Position numbers and translations under genes: made by a program
DNA from: an uncultured Leptolinea sp.
Lineage (GTDB): Bacteria; Chloroflexota; Anaerolineae; Anaerolineales; Anaerolineaceae
Direction of reading: 5' to 3'
Assembly: GCA_903828565.1 (NCBI GenBank)
Contig: CAIKMQ010000005.1
Span: 1-64,000, forward strand
DNA length: 64,000 nt
In this document: positions 27,235 through 35,966 of the stretch, in pieces
Numbering within the stretch: position 1 is the stretch's first letter
Layout of the letters: each line of letters begins with the position of its first letter
Notes under the pieces: generated by a model
Told to the model about the DNA's origin: nothing
What the model saw: only the letters and a program-made list of their open reading frames with translations
The model's database searches: none

Positions 27235-28811
27235 AAGGGAAGCAGGCGATCAAGGCGCTGCTCGGCGAGCTGCCGCTCTCCGCGGAAGTCTATATGAGCT
27301 TGCGGCCAAAAGGTAAGGCCCTGCGGACGCGATTTTCGTTGGAGCATTTACGCCGGCATCTGCCCGAAGTCACCCTTCAGGCGCAATCTGCTGCGCTGCA
27401 GATCGGGAATGGCAAGAAAATATTAATTTTTGCCACCCTGCATTACTGGGTGGAGCAGGCAGCCCTGCTGGGTATATCTCTGGCAGGGATGGGATATGCG
27501 CCGCACCTGGCTTACCTGCCATATTTTGACTGGCAGAAACCGGTGGATAAATTCGATCTGCGCCGCAACAACCTATATGCCAGGGATGTTCTCGCTGCAG
27601 CTCGCTCGTTGCTGGCATCCACCTCGCTGCTGGATTATCCGAACAGCAAGAAATTACCGCCCTCCCTGGAGCGCGACATGGAACTGGTCAGCCATTATGA
27701 TGCCCAGTACACCCTGCAGGTAGAAACTGTGGACACAGGCAGTGATATTTTTCGCCTTCGCTTGGAGCGCAACCGTTTCGCGGCTGAAAAACTACTGGCA
27801 TTGGTTGAAGAGATGCGCCCGGATGCCGTGATCGTGCCGAACGGCACCATCCAGGAATTGGGTGTAGCTTACCGGGTAGCACGATACCTGGGAATACCGG
27901 TCTCCACATACGAGTTCAGCGATCAGCGCGATAGTATCTGGCTGGCGCAGGACGATGAGATCATGCGCCAGGATACCCGGTCGATGTGGTCTGCCCGGGG
28001 AGAAACACCCCTGACTGCGGACCAACGCGAGCGTATAGAAGGGTACTACCGTGCAAAAATGCAGGGAGACCTTTTTGGTAATTTTGTGCGTCAGTGGCAG
28101 TCATCCCGCCGGGCCGGTTCTGAGCAGGCACGTCAACAGTTGGGTTTGGATGATCGCCCGATCGTCCTGCTGGCTACCAACGTCTTAGGGGACAGCCTGA
28201 CTCTGGGACGCCAGGTGTTTAGCCAGACAATGGCTGAATGGATCGAGCGCACGGTGCAGTATCTTGCGCAGCGGAAGGATGCCCAGCTGATCATTCGGGT
28301 ACACCCTGGTGAAGTATTGACTCACGGCCCATCCATGGTGGACGTGGTCAATGTCGCGTTGCCGGGATTACCTGAGAACATCCACCTGGTTGGCCCGCGT
28401 GACAAAGTCAATACCTACGACCTGGTAGAACTGGCTGATTTGGGCTTGGTATACACCACCACCACAGGATTGGAGATGGCACTTGCAGGTGTGCCGGTGG
28501 TGGCAGCCGGTGATACCCATTACAAAGGCAAGGGTTTTACGCAAGATCCGCAAACGTATCCGGAATATTTCCAGTTATTGGATAAAATACTAGCAGACCC
28601 CGGCAAATTCCGCCTGAATACCGGCCAGGTGGATGCAGCCTGGCGGTATGCATACCGCTTCTTTTTTGAGTACAGCCTGCCTTTCCCCTGGCGGTTGGTG
28701 CAACTGTGGGAAGATGTGAAGGAACGTCCGGTATCTTATGTGTTGGGCGAAGGGTTGCCTAAGTATGAAGCCACCTTCCGCTCACTGGCTGGAGAGAAGA
28801 TCGAGTGGTGA
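27231..28811 (+). CDS. KpsS/KpsC-like capsule polysaccharide glycosyltransferase
   Basis: A 526-residue GT-B-like protein. The middle has HYWVEQAALLGISLAGMG and the C-terminal half has IIRVHPGEVLTHGPS, then LADLGLVYTTTTGLEMALAGVPVVAAGDTHYKGKGFT: the RVHP and glycine/thr-rich GLE motifs resemble the capsule polysaccharide biosynthesis family (KpsS, LipB) and CDP-glycerol transferases. In capsule systems such proteins add Kdo linkers to a lipid or build the repeat. It directly follows the ABC exporter, with a GTG start overlapping the wzt stop. A second family member is at 48601. Substrate is unknown. Confidence 0.75.
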   Translation: MKGKQAIKALLGELPLSAEVYMSLRPKGKALRTRFSLEHLRRHLPEVTLQAQSAALQIGNGKKILIFATLHYWVEQAALLGISLAGMGYAPHLAYLPYFDWQKPVDKFDLRRNNLYARDVLAAARSLLASTSLLDYPNSKKLPPSLERDMELVSHYDAQYTLQVETVDTGSDIFRLRLERNRFAAEKLLALVEEMRPDAVIVPNGTIQELGVAYRVARYLGIPVSTYEFSDQRDSIWLAQDDEIMRQDTRSMWSARGETPLTADQRERIEGYYRAKMQGDLFGNFVRQWQSSRRAGSEQARQQLGLDDRPIVLLATNVLGDSLTLGRQVFSQTMAEWIERTVQYLAQRKDAQLIIRVHPGEVLTHGPSMVDVVNVALPGLPENIHLVGPRDKVNTYDLVELADLGLVYTTTTGLEMALAGVPVVAAGDTHYKGKGFTQDPQTYPEYFQLLDKILADPGKFRLNTGQVDAAWRYAYRFFFEYSLPFPWRLVQLWEDVKERPVSYVLGEGLPKYEATFRSLAGEKIEW

Positions 28812-28814
28812 ACC

Positions 28815-29669
28815 ATGACAGATAACAATGTTAAGCAGCAGGTGCGGGAATTCTACGACCAGGTCGGCTGGCAGTTGGAAGCTGACGGCCTGTATCAAAA
28901 TGCCCGCTATGAAGACCTGCGTCCCGTCTCGGCAGAGTACATTCACAAATGCCACGGACGGGTTGGCCGTCATCTGAAAACAACTGGAAAGTACCTGTTG
29001 GATGCCGGGTCCGGCCCGGTGCAATATGAAGAGTATATGGAATATCTGCGTGGTTTTCAGTACCGTGTCTGCGCTGATATTTCTATTGTTGCCCTGAAAG
29101 AAGCCCGCAAGAAGCTGGGCGACCGCGGGTTATACGTGGTGTGTGATGTCGCCAACCTACCCTTCAAGGCGAACACCTTTGAAGGCGTCATGTCCATGCA
29201 CACCATCCACCACCTGCCGCGGGAGGATCATAAAAAAGCTTACCGCGAACTCTACCGCGTACTCGCACCGGATTCTACCGCAGTGGTAGTCAATGGATGG
29301 TCATCCCCCGGATTGGTTGGCCGTGTGGATAATGTCATTAAGCTTGTGGCGCGCGTCAGGCGCTGGCTGGGAGATACCCTAAAACGCCGCAAGCGAGCTG
29401 TGGTACCTGAGAGTGCTGCCACAGGCACGCATGTAGCAAAATACAACGCCGCCTGGCTAAAAAGGGAACTGGCAAGCGAGTTTCCCTTCCGCATTCTGGT
29501 TTGGCGTAGCATCAGTGTATTATCACTGCGGACATTTATCCATGACCGCCGAGGCGGTCGGACATTCTTGCGTTGGCTATATCAGATGGAAGAACGCTTC
29601 CCGCGTTTCTTCGGTGAACAGGGGCAGTATCCGTTGATCGTCTTCTCAAAACCTGCCAACAAAGGATAA
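28815..29669 (+). CDS. Class I SAM-dependent methyltransferase
   Basis: A 284-residue methyltransferase with LDAGSGP at 62-68, then VCDVANLPFKANTFEGVMSMHTIHHLP and RELYRVLAPDSTAVVVNGW, all standard for the class I fold. The C-terminal third has additional basic sequence. It lies three bases after the KpsS-like gene and next to the ABC exporter, so it could methylate the non-reducing end of the exported chain, as WbdD-type enzymes do, although a methyltransferase acting on a precursor sugar is equally possible. Confidence 0.8.
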   Translation: MTDNNVKQQVREFYDQVGWQLEADGLYQNARYEDLRPVSAEYIHKCHGRVGRHLKTTGKYLLDAGSGPVQYEEYMEYLRGFQYRVCADISIVALKEARKKLGDRGLYVVCDVANLPFKANTFEGVMSMHTIHHLPREDHKKAYRELYRVLAPDSTAVVVNGWSSPGLVGRVDNVIKLVARVRRWLGDTLKRRKRAVVPESAATGTHVAKYNAAWLKRELASEFPFRILVWRSISVLSLRTFIHDRRGGRTFLRWLYQMEERFPRFFGEQGQYPLIVFSKPANKG

Positions 29670-29672
29670 TCC

Positions 29673-30434
29673 TTGCATAATGACTTTGGCAGTTTCATGC
29701 TCTTCATGCTTGTCGGGTTCGTGGCACAGCTGATCGATGGCGCGCTGGGAATGGCTTACAAGGTAAGCTCAAACACGTTCTTGCTCAGCATGGGCATTCC
29801 GCCGAATTTAGCCAGTGCCAGCGTACACCTGGCAGGGATGTTCACCTCGCTGGTATCTGGCCTATCCCACTTGAAATTTGGCAATGTGGATAAGCGCCTG
29901 GTACTTAAGTTGGCCATTCCCGGCATCATCGGAGGCGCTTTGGGAGCCTTCTTGCTGGCCAAGGTGCTGACCGGTGAGGTCATGGTGCCGTATGTATCTG
30001 CTTACCTGGTGATCATGGGTGTCATCATTGTCATCAAGTCGTTTCGTATGGCAGAAACCCACCACAAGTTTCGCAAGCGCTTCGTTTTACCGCTGGGTTT
30101 TGTGGGTGGTTTCCTGGATTCGATCGGCGGTGGTGGTTGGGGGCCGATCGTTACCACATCGCTCATCTCCACCGGGCATCATCCGCGTAAATCCATTGGC
30201 TCGGTCAACCTGGCGGAATTCTTTGTGACGGTTGTGGTCTCTTTTACGTTCCTGCTCACCCTGGGGTTTCTGAAGAATTGGGTGAACGTGGCCGGCCTGA
30301 TGCTGGGCGGGGTACTGGCTGCCCCCCTGGGTGCCATGCTAACCAAAAAACTGCCGCTGCGTTGGATGATGCTGGCAGTCGGCTTATTGATCATTGGATT
30401 AAGTGTCAGGACTTTGATACTGGCTATTTTTTAG
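29673..30434 (+). CDS. TauE/SafE-family anion permease
   Basis: A 253-residue membrane protein of seven to eight helices in two pseudo-repeats, each with the family motifs: LMFMLVGFVAQLIDGALGMAYK near the start and GFVGGFLDSIGGGGWGPI in the second half. TauE/SafE proteins move sulfite, sulfoacetate, sulfate or similar organosulfur anions. The reading starts with TTG after an AAAGGA site; a later ATG would lose the first helix. Its position inside a locus that also encodes sulfate activation (39079) and sulfotransferases (50223, 51089) suggests a role in sulfur supply, which is inference. Confidence 0.85.
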   Translation: MHNDFGSFMLFMLVGFVAQLIDGALGMAYKVSSNTFLLSMGIPPNLASASVHLAGMFTSLVSGLSHLKFGNVDKRLVLKLAIPGIIGGALGAFLLAKVLTGEVMVPYVSAYLVIMGVIIVIKSFRMAETHHKFRKRFVLPLGFVGGFLDSIGGGGWGPIVTTSLISTGHHPRKSIGSVNLAEFFVTVVVSFTFLLTLGFLKNWVNVAGLMLGGVLAAPLGAMLTKKLPLRWMMLAVGLLIIGLSVRTLILAIF

Positions 30435-30449
30435 CTGGAAGGATGAACT

Positions 30450-31436
30450 ATGGACTGGAATAAAAAGACAATATTGATCACAGGTGGTACCGGCAGCTTT
30501 GGTAAGAAGTTTATTGATATCATGCTGCGCGAGTTTCATCCAGCGAAGATCATTGTGTACAGCCGGGATGAATTGAAGCAGCATGAAATGCGGGTGAAAG
30601 GCTACGAGCACCCCAGCCTGCGTTACTTTATCGGGGATATCCGTGACCTGGAGCGCATGAAACGTGCCATGGAGGGGGTGGATATTGTCGTCCATGCGGC
30701 CGCCTTAAAACAGGTGCCGGCATGCGAATACAACCCGATGGAAGCAGTTAAAACCAACATCCTCGGCACCAGCAATGTCATTGACGCAGCATTGGATACC
30801 GGCGTGGAAAAAGTGATGGCACTTTCCACCGATAAAGCGGTCAGCCCAGCCAATCTGTACGGTGCCACCAAGCTGGCAGCAGAGAAACTGGTCATCCAGT
30901 CCAATGCCTATGCGGGCAATAAACGCACCCGGCTGGCTTGCACCCGCTACGGGAATGTGGTCGGCAGCCGCGGCAGTGTGGTTCCTGTATTTCTGAAACA
31001 GCGTGGCTCCGGCCGATTGACCTTGACCGATGAGCGTATGACACGCTTCTGGCTTTCACTGGAGCAGGGTGTCCATTTTGTCACAGACTGCATCGAGATC
31101 ATGGAAGGCGGTGAAGTATTCGTGCCCAAGATCCCCAGTATGAATATGCCGGACCTGGCAAAGGCCATCGCGCCTGAAGCCCGTATCGAGGTGATCGGTA
31201 TTCGCCATGGCGAGAAACTCCACGAGGTGTTGATCTCTGAAGATGAAGCCCGCACAACGATCGAGCTGCAGGACAAGTATATTGTTCTGCCGGCAGAAGA
31301 AATGTGGTTCGGTAAAGGTTGGCAAGGCAAAGGCAGTAAAGTCGCTGACGGTTTTCGTTACGCCAGCAATACCAACAGCGAGTGGCTGGATATTTCCCAG
31401 ATCCAGAAGATCGTGGAATCGGTGGAAATCGAGTAA
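30450..31436 (+). CDS. pseB: UDP-N-acetylglucosamine 4,6-dehydratase, inverting (PseB/CapE/WbjB-type)
   Basis: A 328-residue SDR with TGGTGSFGKK (11-20), HAAALKQVPACEYNP (82-96) and TDKAVSPANLYGATK (127-141), the diagnostic block with catalytic Asp, Lys and Tyr of the PseB group. It converts UDP-GlcNAc to a UDP-4-keto-6-deoxy-L-arabino-hexosamine, the first step both to pseudaminic acid and to UDP-L-FucNAc or UDP-L-QuiNAc. The RmlD-like reductase that follows points to the L-FucNAc/L-QuiNAc branch, the NeuB-like gene after that to the nonulosonic acid branch. A PseC aminotransferase is not seen. Confidence 0.9.
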   Translation: MDWNKKTILITGGTGSFGKKFIDIMLREFHPAKIIVYSRDELKQHEMRVKGYEHPSLRYFIGDIRDLERMKRAMEGVDIVVHAAALKQVPACEYNPMEAVKTNILGTSNVIDAALDTGVEKVMALSTDKAVSPANLYGATKLAAEKLVIQSNAYAGNKRTRLACTRYGNVVGSRGSVVPVFLKQRGSGRLTLTDERMTRFWLSLEQGVHFVTDCIEIMEGGEVFVPKIPSMNMPDLAKAIAPEARIEVIGIRHGEKLHEVLISEDEARTTIELQDKYIVLPAEEMWFGKGWQGKGSKVADGFRYASNTNSEWLDISQIQKIVESVEIE

Positions 31437-31439
31437 ACC

Positions 31440-32402
31440 ATGCGCATCCTGGTGACCGGTGCCAGCGGACTGCTGGGTGTGAACTTGGCCAGCGAAGCCT
31501 CCCGTGAGCATGAAGTCACGGGCCAGGTGAATGCCCTGCCGCTTCAGGGAGCCGGTTTCGAACAGATCACCGGTGACCTGATGGAGGATGGAGCCGTTGA
31601 GCAGATGCTGGATCAAGCCCGCCCGGACTGGGTGATTCACTGTGCCGCACTGGCGGATGTGGATGCCTGTGAAAAGGAGCCGGATCTGGCGAAACAGGTA
31701 AACACACTTTTGCCAGGCCGCATCGCTAAAGCCTGCGCCGGCAGGGCAAAGCTGGTGTATATATCCACCGATGCGGTTTTTGACGGCATTCGCGGCGGTT
31801 ACACCGAAGAAGATATCCCCAACCCATTAAGTATCTATGCCCGCACAAAGCTAGACGGCGAAGAGGCTGTTCTAAAAACAGACCCCGCGGCGATCGTGGC
31901 ACGCATCAACATCTTTGGCTGGAGCATCTTCGGAAAACGCAGCCTGGCAGAGTGGTTCTTTTACAATCTGCAAGCAGGGCTGCCGGTAAAAGGCTTCACG
32001 GATGTATTCATCACCACGCAATTGACCACCGACCTGGCCGGCATGCTGCTGGCTATGCTCGCGGGCAACCTTTCGGGGTTGTACCATGTGGTCGGGGCGG
32101 ATTGTGCCAGTAAATATGACTTTGCCTTGCAGATTGCACGCCGCATGGGGATGGATGGATCCCTGGTTTCGCCGGTAAGCGTGGATGCATACGGTTTGAA
32201 AGCTGCCCGCAGCCATAATCTGTGCCTGGATGCCACAAAACTTTCCCGGGTTATCCACAAACCACTCCCGCAGTTATCCACCGGTTTAGACCGGTTCTTT
32301 GAACAATATGCACGCGGTTATCCCCAAGTTCTCCGCAAGATGGTGGATAACTCCATGGAAAACCTGAACCCTTACGCGCAAGGAGGAAGCAGTGGAAATT
32401 AA
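31440..32402 (+). CDS. RmlD-like NAD(P)-dependent sugar reductase
   Basis: A 320-residue SDR of the dTDP-4-dehydrorhamnose reductase family: VTGASGLLG (5-13), HCAALADVDACEKEPD (64-79) and the YARTK-type active site (about residues 137-141). In the context of the 4,6-dehydratase just upstream, it may reduce a UDP-4-keto-6-deoxy-hexosamine, as WbvR does, rather than a dTDP sugar; no RmlC is present to support classic rhamnose synthesis. The gap to the dehydratase is 3 bp. It overlaps the next gene by 11 bp. Confidence 0.78.
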   Translation: MRILVTGASGLLGVNLASEASREHEVTGQVNALPLQGAGFEQITGDLMEDGAVEQMLDQARPDWVIHCAALADVDACEKEPDLAKQVNTLLPGRIAKACAGRAKLVYISTDAVFDGIRGGYTEEDIPNPLSIYARTKLDGEEAVLKTDPAAIVARINIFGWSIFGKRSLAEWFFYNLQAGLPVKGFTDVFITTQLTTDLAGMLLAMLAGNLSGLYHVVGADCASKYDFALQIARRMGMDGSLVSPVSVDAYGLKAARSHNLCLDATKLSRVIHKPLPQLSTGLDRFFEQYARGYPQVLRKMVDNSMENLNPYAQGGSSGN

Positions 32403-33462
32403 GATCGGCAACCATCTCGTTGGAGAGAACCACCCCACCTACTTCATCGCGGATATATCCGCGAACCATGATGGAGACCTTGAGCGGGCGAAGCTGCTCA
32501 TCCGCCTGGCGAAAGAGGCCGGGGCAGATGCCGCCAAGTTCCAGAATTTCCGCGCCGCGAAGATTGTTTCAGATTACGGCTTCACCCACATGAACAGCCA
32601 GATATCCCACCAGGCAAAGTGGAAGAAATCGGTTTTTGAGGTGTACCAGGGGGCGTCCATCCCCTTCGATTGGACACCGGTATTAAAAGAGGAATGTGAC
32701 CGGGTGGGGATCGATTATTTCTCCTCCCCGTATGATTTTGATGCGATCGATATGCTGGATCCCTATGTTCCGGCTTACAAGATCGGTTCAGGTGACATCA
32801 CGTGGGATGAAGCGCTCGTCCGCATGGCTGGCACCGGAAAACCGGTTCTGCTGGCATGCGGCGCATCACAGATTGGTGAAGTGCAGCATGCCGTGGAAGT
32901 GATCCGCGCCATCAACCCTCAACTGGTGCTGATGCAGTGCAATACCAACTACACCGCCAGCCTGGAGAACTTTGATCATATCCATTTGAATGTGCTCAAG
33001 ACCTTCCGCGCCATGTATCCGGGCCTGGTCCTCGGGCTGTCGGATCATACATCTGGCCACACCACTGTACTCGGAGCGGTGACCCTGGGTGCGCGGGTAG
33101 TGGAAAAGCACTTTACGGATGATAACAACCGGGTCGGTCCTGACCATCCCTTCTCGATGACACCTGCCACCTGGCGTGAGATGGTGGACCGCACCCGCGA
33201 ACTGGAACGGGCATTGGGTTCGGGCGAGAAGGTCGTCTGCATCAATGAACAGCAGACGGTGATTGTGCAGCGCCGCTGCTTGCGAGCCGCTCGGGATATC
33301 CGCGCCGGTGAATTATTCGACCGGGCAATGATCGATGTGCTCCGTCCCGCAACACCGGGTGGTATCCTCCCGAACGATATAAACCGGGTGATCGGGATGA
33401 AAGCCCTGGTGGACCTGCCCACTGGCCGTGAATTGCGCTGGGAAGACCTGGGCGGGGCATGA
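32392..33462 (+). CDS. pseI: Nonulosonic acid synthase (PseI/NeuB/SpsE) with SAF domain
   Basis: A 356-residue enzyme condensing phosphoenolpyruvate with a six-carbon sugar to give a nine-carbon sialic-like acid. The TIM-barrel part starts with FIADISANHDGDLERAKLLI, contains KFQNF and YKIGSGDITWDEALVR, and ends near residue 280; a C-terminal antifreeze-like SAF domain follows (RRCLRAARDIRAGELFDRAMIDVLRPATPGGI). The SANHDG variant and SSPYDFDAIDML favour the PseI/SpsE side over NeuB proper. It uses GTG, with a perfect AAGGAGG ribosome binding site 5 bp upstream. A cytidylyltransferase at 35136 could activate its product. Confidence 0.9.
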   Translation: MEIKIGNHLVGENHPTYFIADISANHDGDLERAKLLIRLAKEAGADAAKFQNFRAAKIVSDYGFTHMNSQISHQAKWKKSVFEVYQGASIPFDWTPVLKEECDRVGIDYFSSPYDFDAIDMLDPYVPAYKIGSGDITWDEALVRMAGTGKPVLLACGASQIGEVQHAVEVIRAINPQLVLMQCNTNYTASLENFDHIHLNVLKTFRAMYPGLVLGLSDHTSGHTTVLGAVTLGARVVEKHFTDDNNRVGPDHPFSMTPATWREMVDRTRELERALGSGEKVVCINEQQTVIVQRRCLRAARDIRAGELFDRAMIDVLRPATPGGILPNDINRVIGMKALVDLPTGRELRWEDLGGA

Positions 33463-34565
33463 GGATCCTTTATTTTTCGCGGGATTACTGCCCGCATGAC
33501 CACCGCATGTTGAGCGCCATCCTTGCCGGAGGGCACGAAGCCTGGTACCTGCGACTGGAGGATGCCGGCCGCCGGCTGGAAAGCCGCCCTCTGCCGGAAG
33601 GTACCCGCGCAATCGACTGGCGCGGAGGTAAAAGGCGTTTCAATTGGCTGGATCTTCCATTACTGACGCGGGATATGCAGAGAGTATTAAAGCAGGTTCA
33701 GCCTGACCTGGTGCATGCCGGGCCGTTGCAAAGCGCCGGCTGGATCGCCGCCCTCAGTGGTTTTCATCCCCTTCTGGGGATGTCCTGGGGGTTTGACCTG
33801 ATGCAAGACGCGCGGCGGAGTGCTGTCATGCGCCGAATTACCCGTACTGTCCTCTCCCGACTGGACTGGTTGTTTGGGGATTGCCAGGCAGTATTAGATA
33901 ATGCCGCCGCTATGGGATATGACCTGCGCCGCAGTACCCGCTTCCCCTGGGGGGTTGACCTGACGCATTTTTCGTCCGGCAATTCAACGGTGTTGCGAGA
34001 GGATCTTGGTTGGCAGGATGCCTCCGTCTGTTTCTGCAACCGTTCCTGGGAGCCGAAATACGGTGTGGATGTGGTGGTTCGCGCATTTGTACAGGCAGCG
34101 CAAAGCCTGCCGAACCTGAGGCTCATTCTGGCTGGTAGCGGATCGCAGCGCACAACGATCGAACAGATCCTGCGTGAGGGCGGCGTGCTGGAGCGCGTCC
34201 ATTTTGCCGGGCAGATACCCAACACAGAATTGCCGGAATGGTATCGCGCAGCGGATGTTTATATCAGCGCGTCGCATACCGATGGCTCGTCGGTTTCCCT
34301 GATGGAAGCCCTGGCGTGCGGGTTGCCAGTCGTGGTTTCTGATATCCCATCCAATCTCGAATGGGTAGCAGAGGGTGAGCAGGGTTGGCTTTTCAAAGAT
34401 GGCAGTGTGGATGAATTGGCTGCCTGTTTACTGAGGATGCAGACCAGCAAAGTGGATCTGGCTGTGATGCGTATAAAGGCGCGCCGCAAGGCAGAAGAAA
34501 TGGCTAACTGGGAGAAGAATCGCCAGTTGATGCTGGAAGGTTATCGCAAGGCGGTGAATTGGTGA
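33459..34565 (+). CDS. Glycosyltransferase family 4 (GT-B)
   Basis: A 368-residue GT4 enzyme. The C-terminal domain shows NRSWEPKYGVDVVVRAF, ILAGSGSQRTTIEQIL, VHFAGQIPNTELPEWYRAADVYISASHTDGSSVSLMEALACGLPVVVSD, the standard E-x7-E donor site. The N-domain begins with RILYFSRDYCPHDHRMLSAI, an acceptor-binding loop with histidines. ATG overlaps the synthase stop by 4 bp. It lies among nonulosonate and methyltransferase genes and may form the linkage that follows the sugar made by them. Confidence 0.85.
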   Translation: MRILYFSRDYCPHDHRMLSAILAGGHEAWYLRLEDAGRRLESRPLPEGTRAIDWRGGKRRFNWLDLPLLTRDMQRVLKQVQPDLVHAGPLQSAGWIAALSGFHPLLGMSWGFDLMQDARRSAVMRRITRTVLSRLDWLFGDCQAVLDNAAAMGYDLRRSTRFPWGVDLTHFSSGNSTVLREDLGWQDASVCFCNRSWEPKYGVDVVVRAFVQAAQSLPNLRLILAGSGSQRTTIEQILREGGVLERVHFAGQIPNTELPEWYRAADVYISASHTDGSSVSLMEALACGLPVVVSDIPSNLEWVAEGEQGWLFKDGSVDELAACLLRMQTSKVDLAVMRIKARRKAEEMANWEKNRQLMLEGYRKAVNW

Positions 34566-35134
34566 AACCAGGTCGCAGCGTCCCCTTATCGAGCCATTTG
34601 ATCCAGTTACTGCGGCGTTTATTCCTGCCGCAACCTGCCGGTATGACACATGCCGCGCGGGCCGTCTTGGATAAGAGGCTGCATGGCGATATGCGCGGGC
34701 TGGCATTTGGCAGTGAAAGCGCTGCCTGGCTGGCTGCCAGAATAGGCAGCCTGACCTGCGTGGAACAGAACCCCATCCGGCATGCGCGGATCGAAGAGCG
34801 GCTCAACAGGGATGCATCCATCCGTGGAAAAATCCAACTGCTAACAATACCCGATCACAAATCGATTATGGCTCATTTTTCCACCGCCAGTTTGGATATC
34901 CTCCTGATGGATGGTATTGAACAGGCTCCCTATGCCGAGAGTTACCTGCCATTTCTTAAACCCGGCGGCTTGCTGGTGATAGATAATATGAATTTGGAAG
35001 CCCTCTCAGGGGGATCTGCTAAAGGAACCGCGCAGGAGTTGCTTTCCTTCGTCGAAGACTGGGAATACGAATGGACCGGGAATAAATTGAAGGACACGGT
35101 GATCTACTATTGTCCCCAGGCGGAGGCGGAATAA
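34562..35134 (+). CDS. Small class I methyltransferase-like protein
   Basis: A 190-residue protein with a Rossmann methyltransferase look: LAFGSESAAWLAARIGSLTCVEQNP (about 48-72), LDILLMDGIEQAPYAESYLPFLKPGGLLVIDNM (about 116-148). The first glycine loop (FGSESA) departs from the usual GxGxG, so activity is not certain. It begins with GTG overlapping the GT4 stop; an in-frame TTG one codon upstream is an alternative. It is next to the SpsF-like cytidylyltransferase and may act on the same sugar. Confidence 0.65.
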   Translation: MKPGRSVPLSSHLIQLLRRLFLPQPAGMTHAARAVLDKRLHGDMRGLAFGSESAAWLAARIGSLTCVEQNPIRHARIEERLNRDASIRGKIQLLTIPDHKSIMAHFSTASLDILLMDGIEQAPYAESYLPFLKPGGLLVIDNMNLEALSGGSAKGTAQELLSFVEDWEYEWTGNKLKDTVIYYCPQAEAE

Positions 35135-35135
35135 A

Positions 35136-35966
35136 ATGACTCTGCGGGTACTAGCCATCATACAGGCACGCATGCGCTCCAGCCGCTTACCCCAAAAGGT
35201 GATGCTGGATATTGCCGGTAAACCCATGCTGCAACGGGTGATCGAACGCACAGCCCGCGCACACCGGGTGAGCGATGTGGTTGTGGCCACCACCCGCGAT
35301 GCGGATGAAGACCCGATCGCTGCTTTATGCCATAAGCTGGGTGTTGCTTGTTACCGCGGTAGCCTGCAGGATGTGTTGGACCGCTATTATCGCTGTGCAC
35401 AGCCTTATCAGCCGGATGTGGTGGTACGCATCACGTCGGATTGCCCGGTGATCGATCCCGGTCTGATCGATGAGACCATCCAGGCCCTGACGGGTAACCC
35501 CGGGAAGAACGATCTCTGGATGCCGCAAGGGGATCCCTTGACCTACCGAAGCCCCACCCACCCGGAGATCCCCTGGGATTTCGCAGCCACCAGGCTGCCG
35601 CCTCCCTGGCACCGCACCTTCCCTATCGGGCTGGATGTGGAAGCCTGCACCTTCCCGGCTTTGGGGATCGCCTGGCGAGAAGCCAGCGCGCAGCATGAAC
35701 GCGAGCATGTCATGCCTTACCTCTACCAGGTACCCGGTCAATTCCGTTGTTTTATCGGCAGCTATTCCGAAGACCTGGGAAGCCAACGCTGGACGGTGGA
35801 TACGTCATCAGACCTTGAAATGATCCGTGGGGTATACGCAAAGTTGGGAACCGAGAACTTCGACTGGCTGGATGTATTAAAAGTAGTCCGCGAGCACCCG
35901 GAGTTGAGTGCCATCAATGCGGATGTTCAACATAAATCTTATCTGGATGTGGATACACGGAAATGA
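35136..35966 (+). CDS. spsF: SpsF-type CMP-sugar cytidylyltransferase
   Basis: A 276-residue GT-A-like nucleotidyltransferase with the SpsF/NeuA-type start IIQARMRSSRLPQK (8-21), then ITSDCPVIDP (metal and substrate site). SpsF proteins of this kind accompany NeuB/SpsE synthases in spore coat and flagellin glycosylation loci and activate the nonulosonic acid or a related sugar with CMP. It is 2 bp after the methyltransferase-like gene and overlaps the next by 4 bp. Its natural partner is the synthase at 32392. Confidence 0.82.
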   Translation: MTLRVLAIIQARMRSSRLPQKVMLDIAGKPMLQRVIERTARAHRVSDVVVATTRDADEDPIAALCHKLGVACYRGSLQDVLDRYYRCAQPYQPDVVVRITSDCPVIDPGLIDETIQALTGNPGKNDLWMPQGDPLTYRSPTHPEIPWDFAATRLPPPWHRTFPIGLDVEACTFPALGIAWREASAQHEREHVMPYLYQVPGQFRCFIGSYSEDLGSQRWTVDTSSDLEMIRGVYAKLGTENFDWLDVLKVVREHPELSAINADVQHKSYLDVDTRK

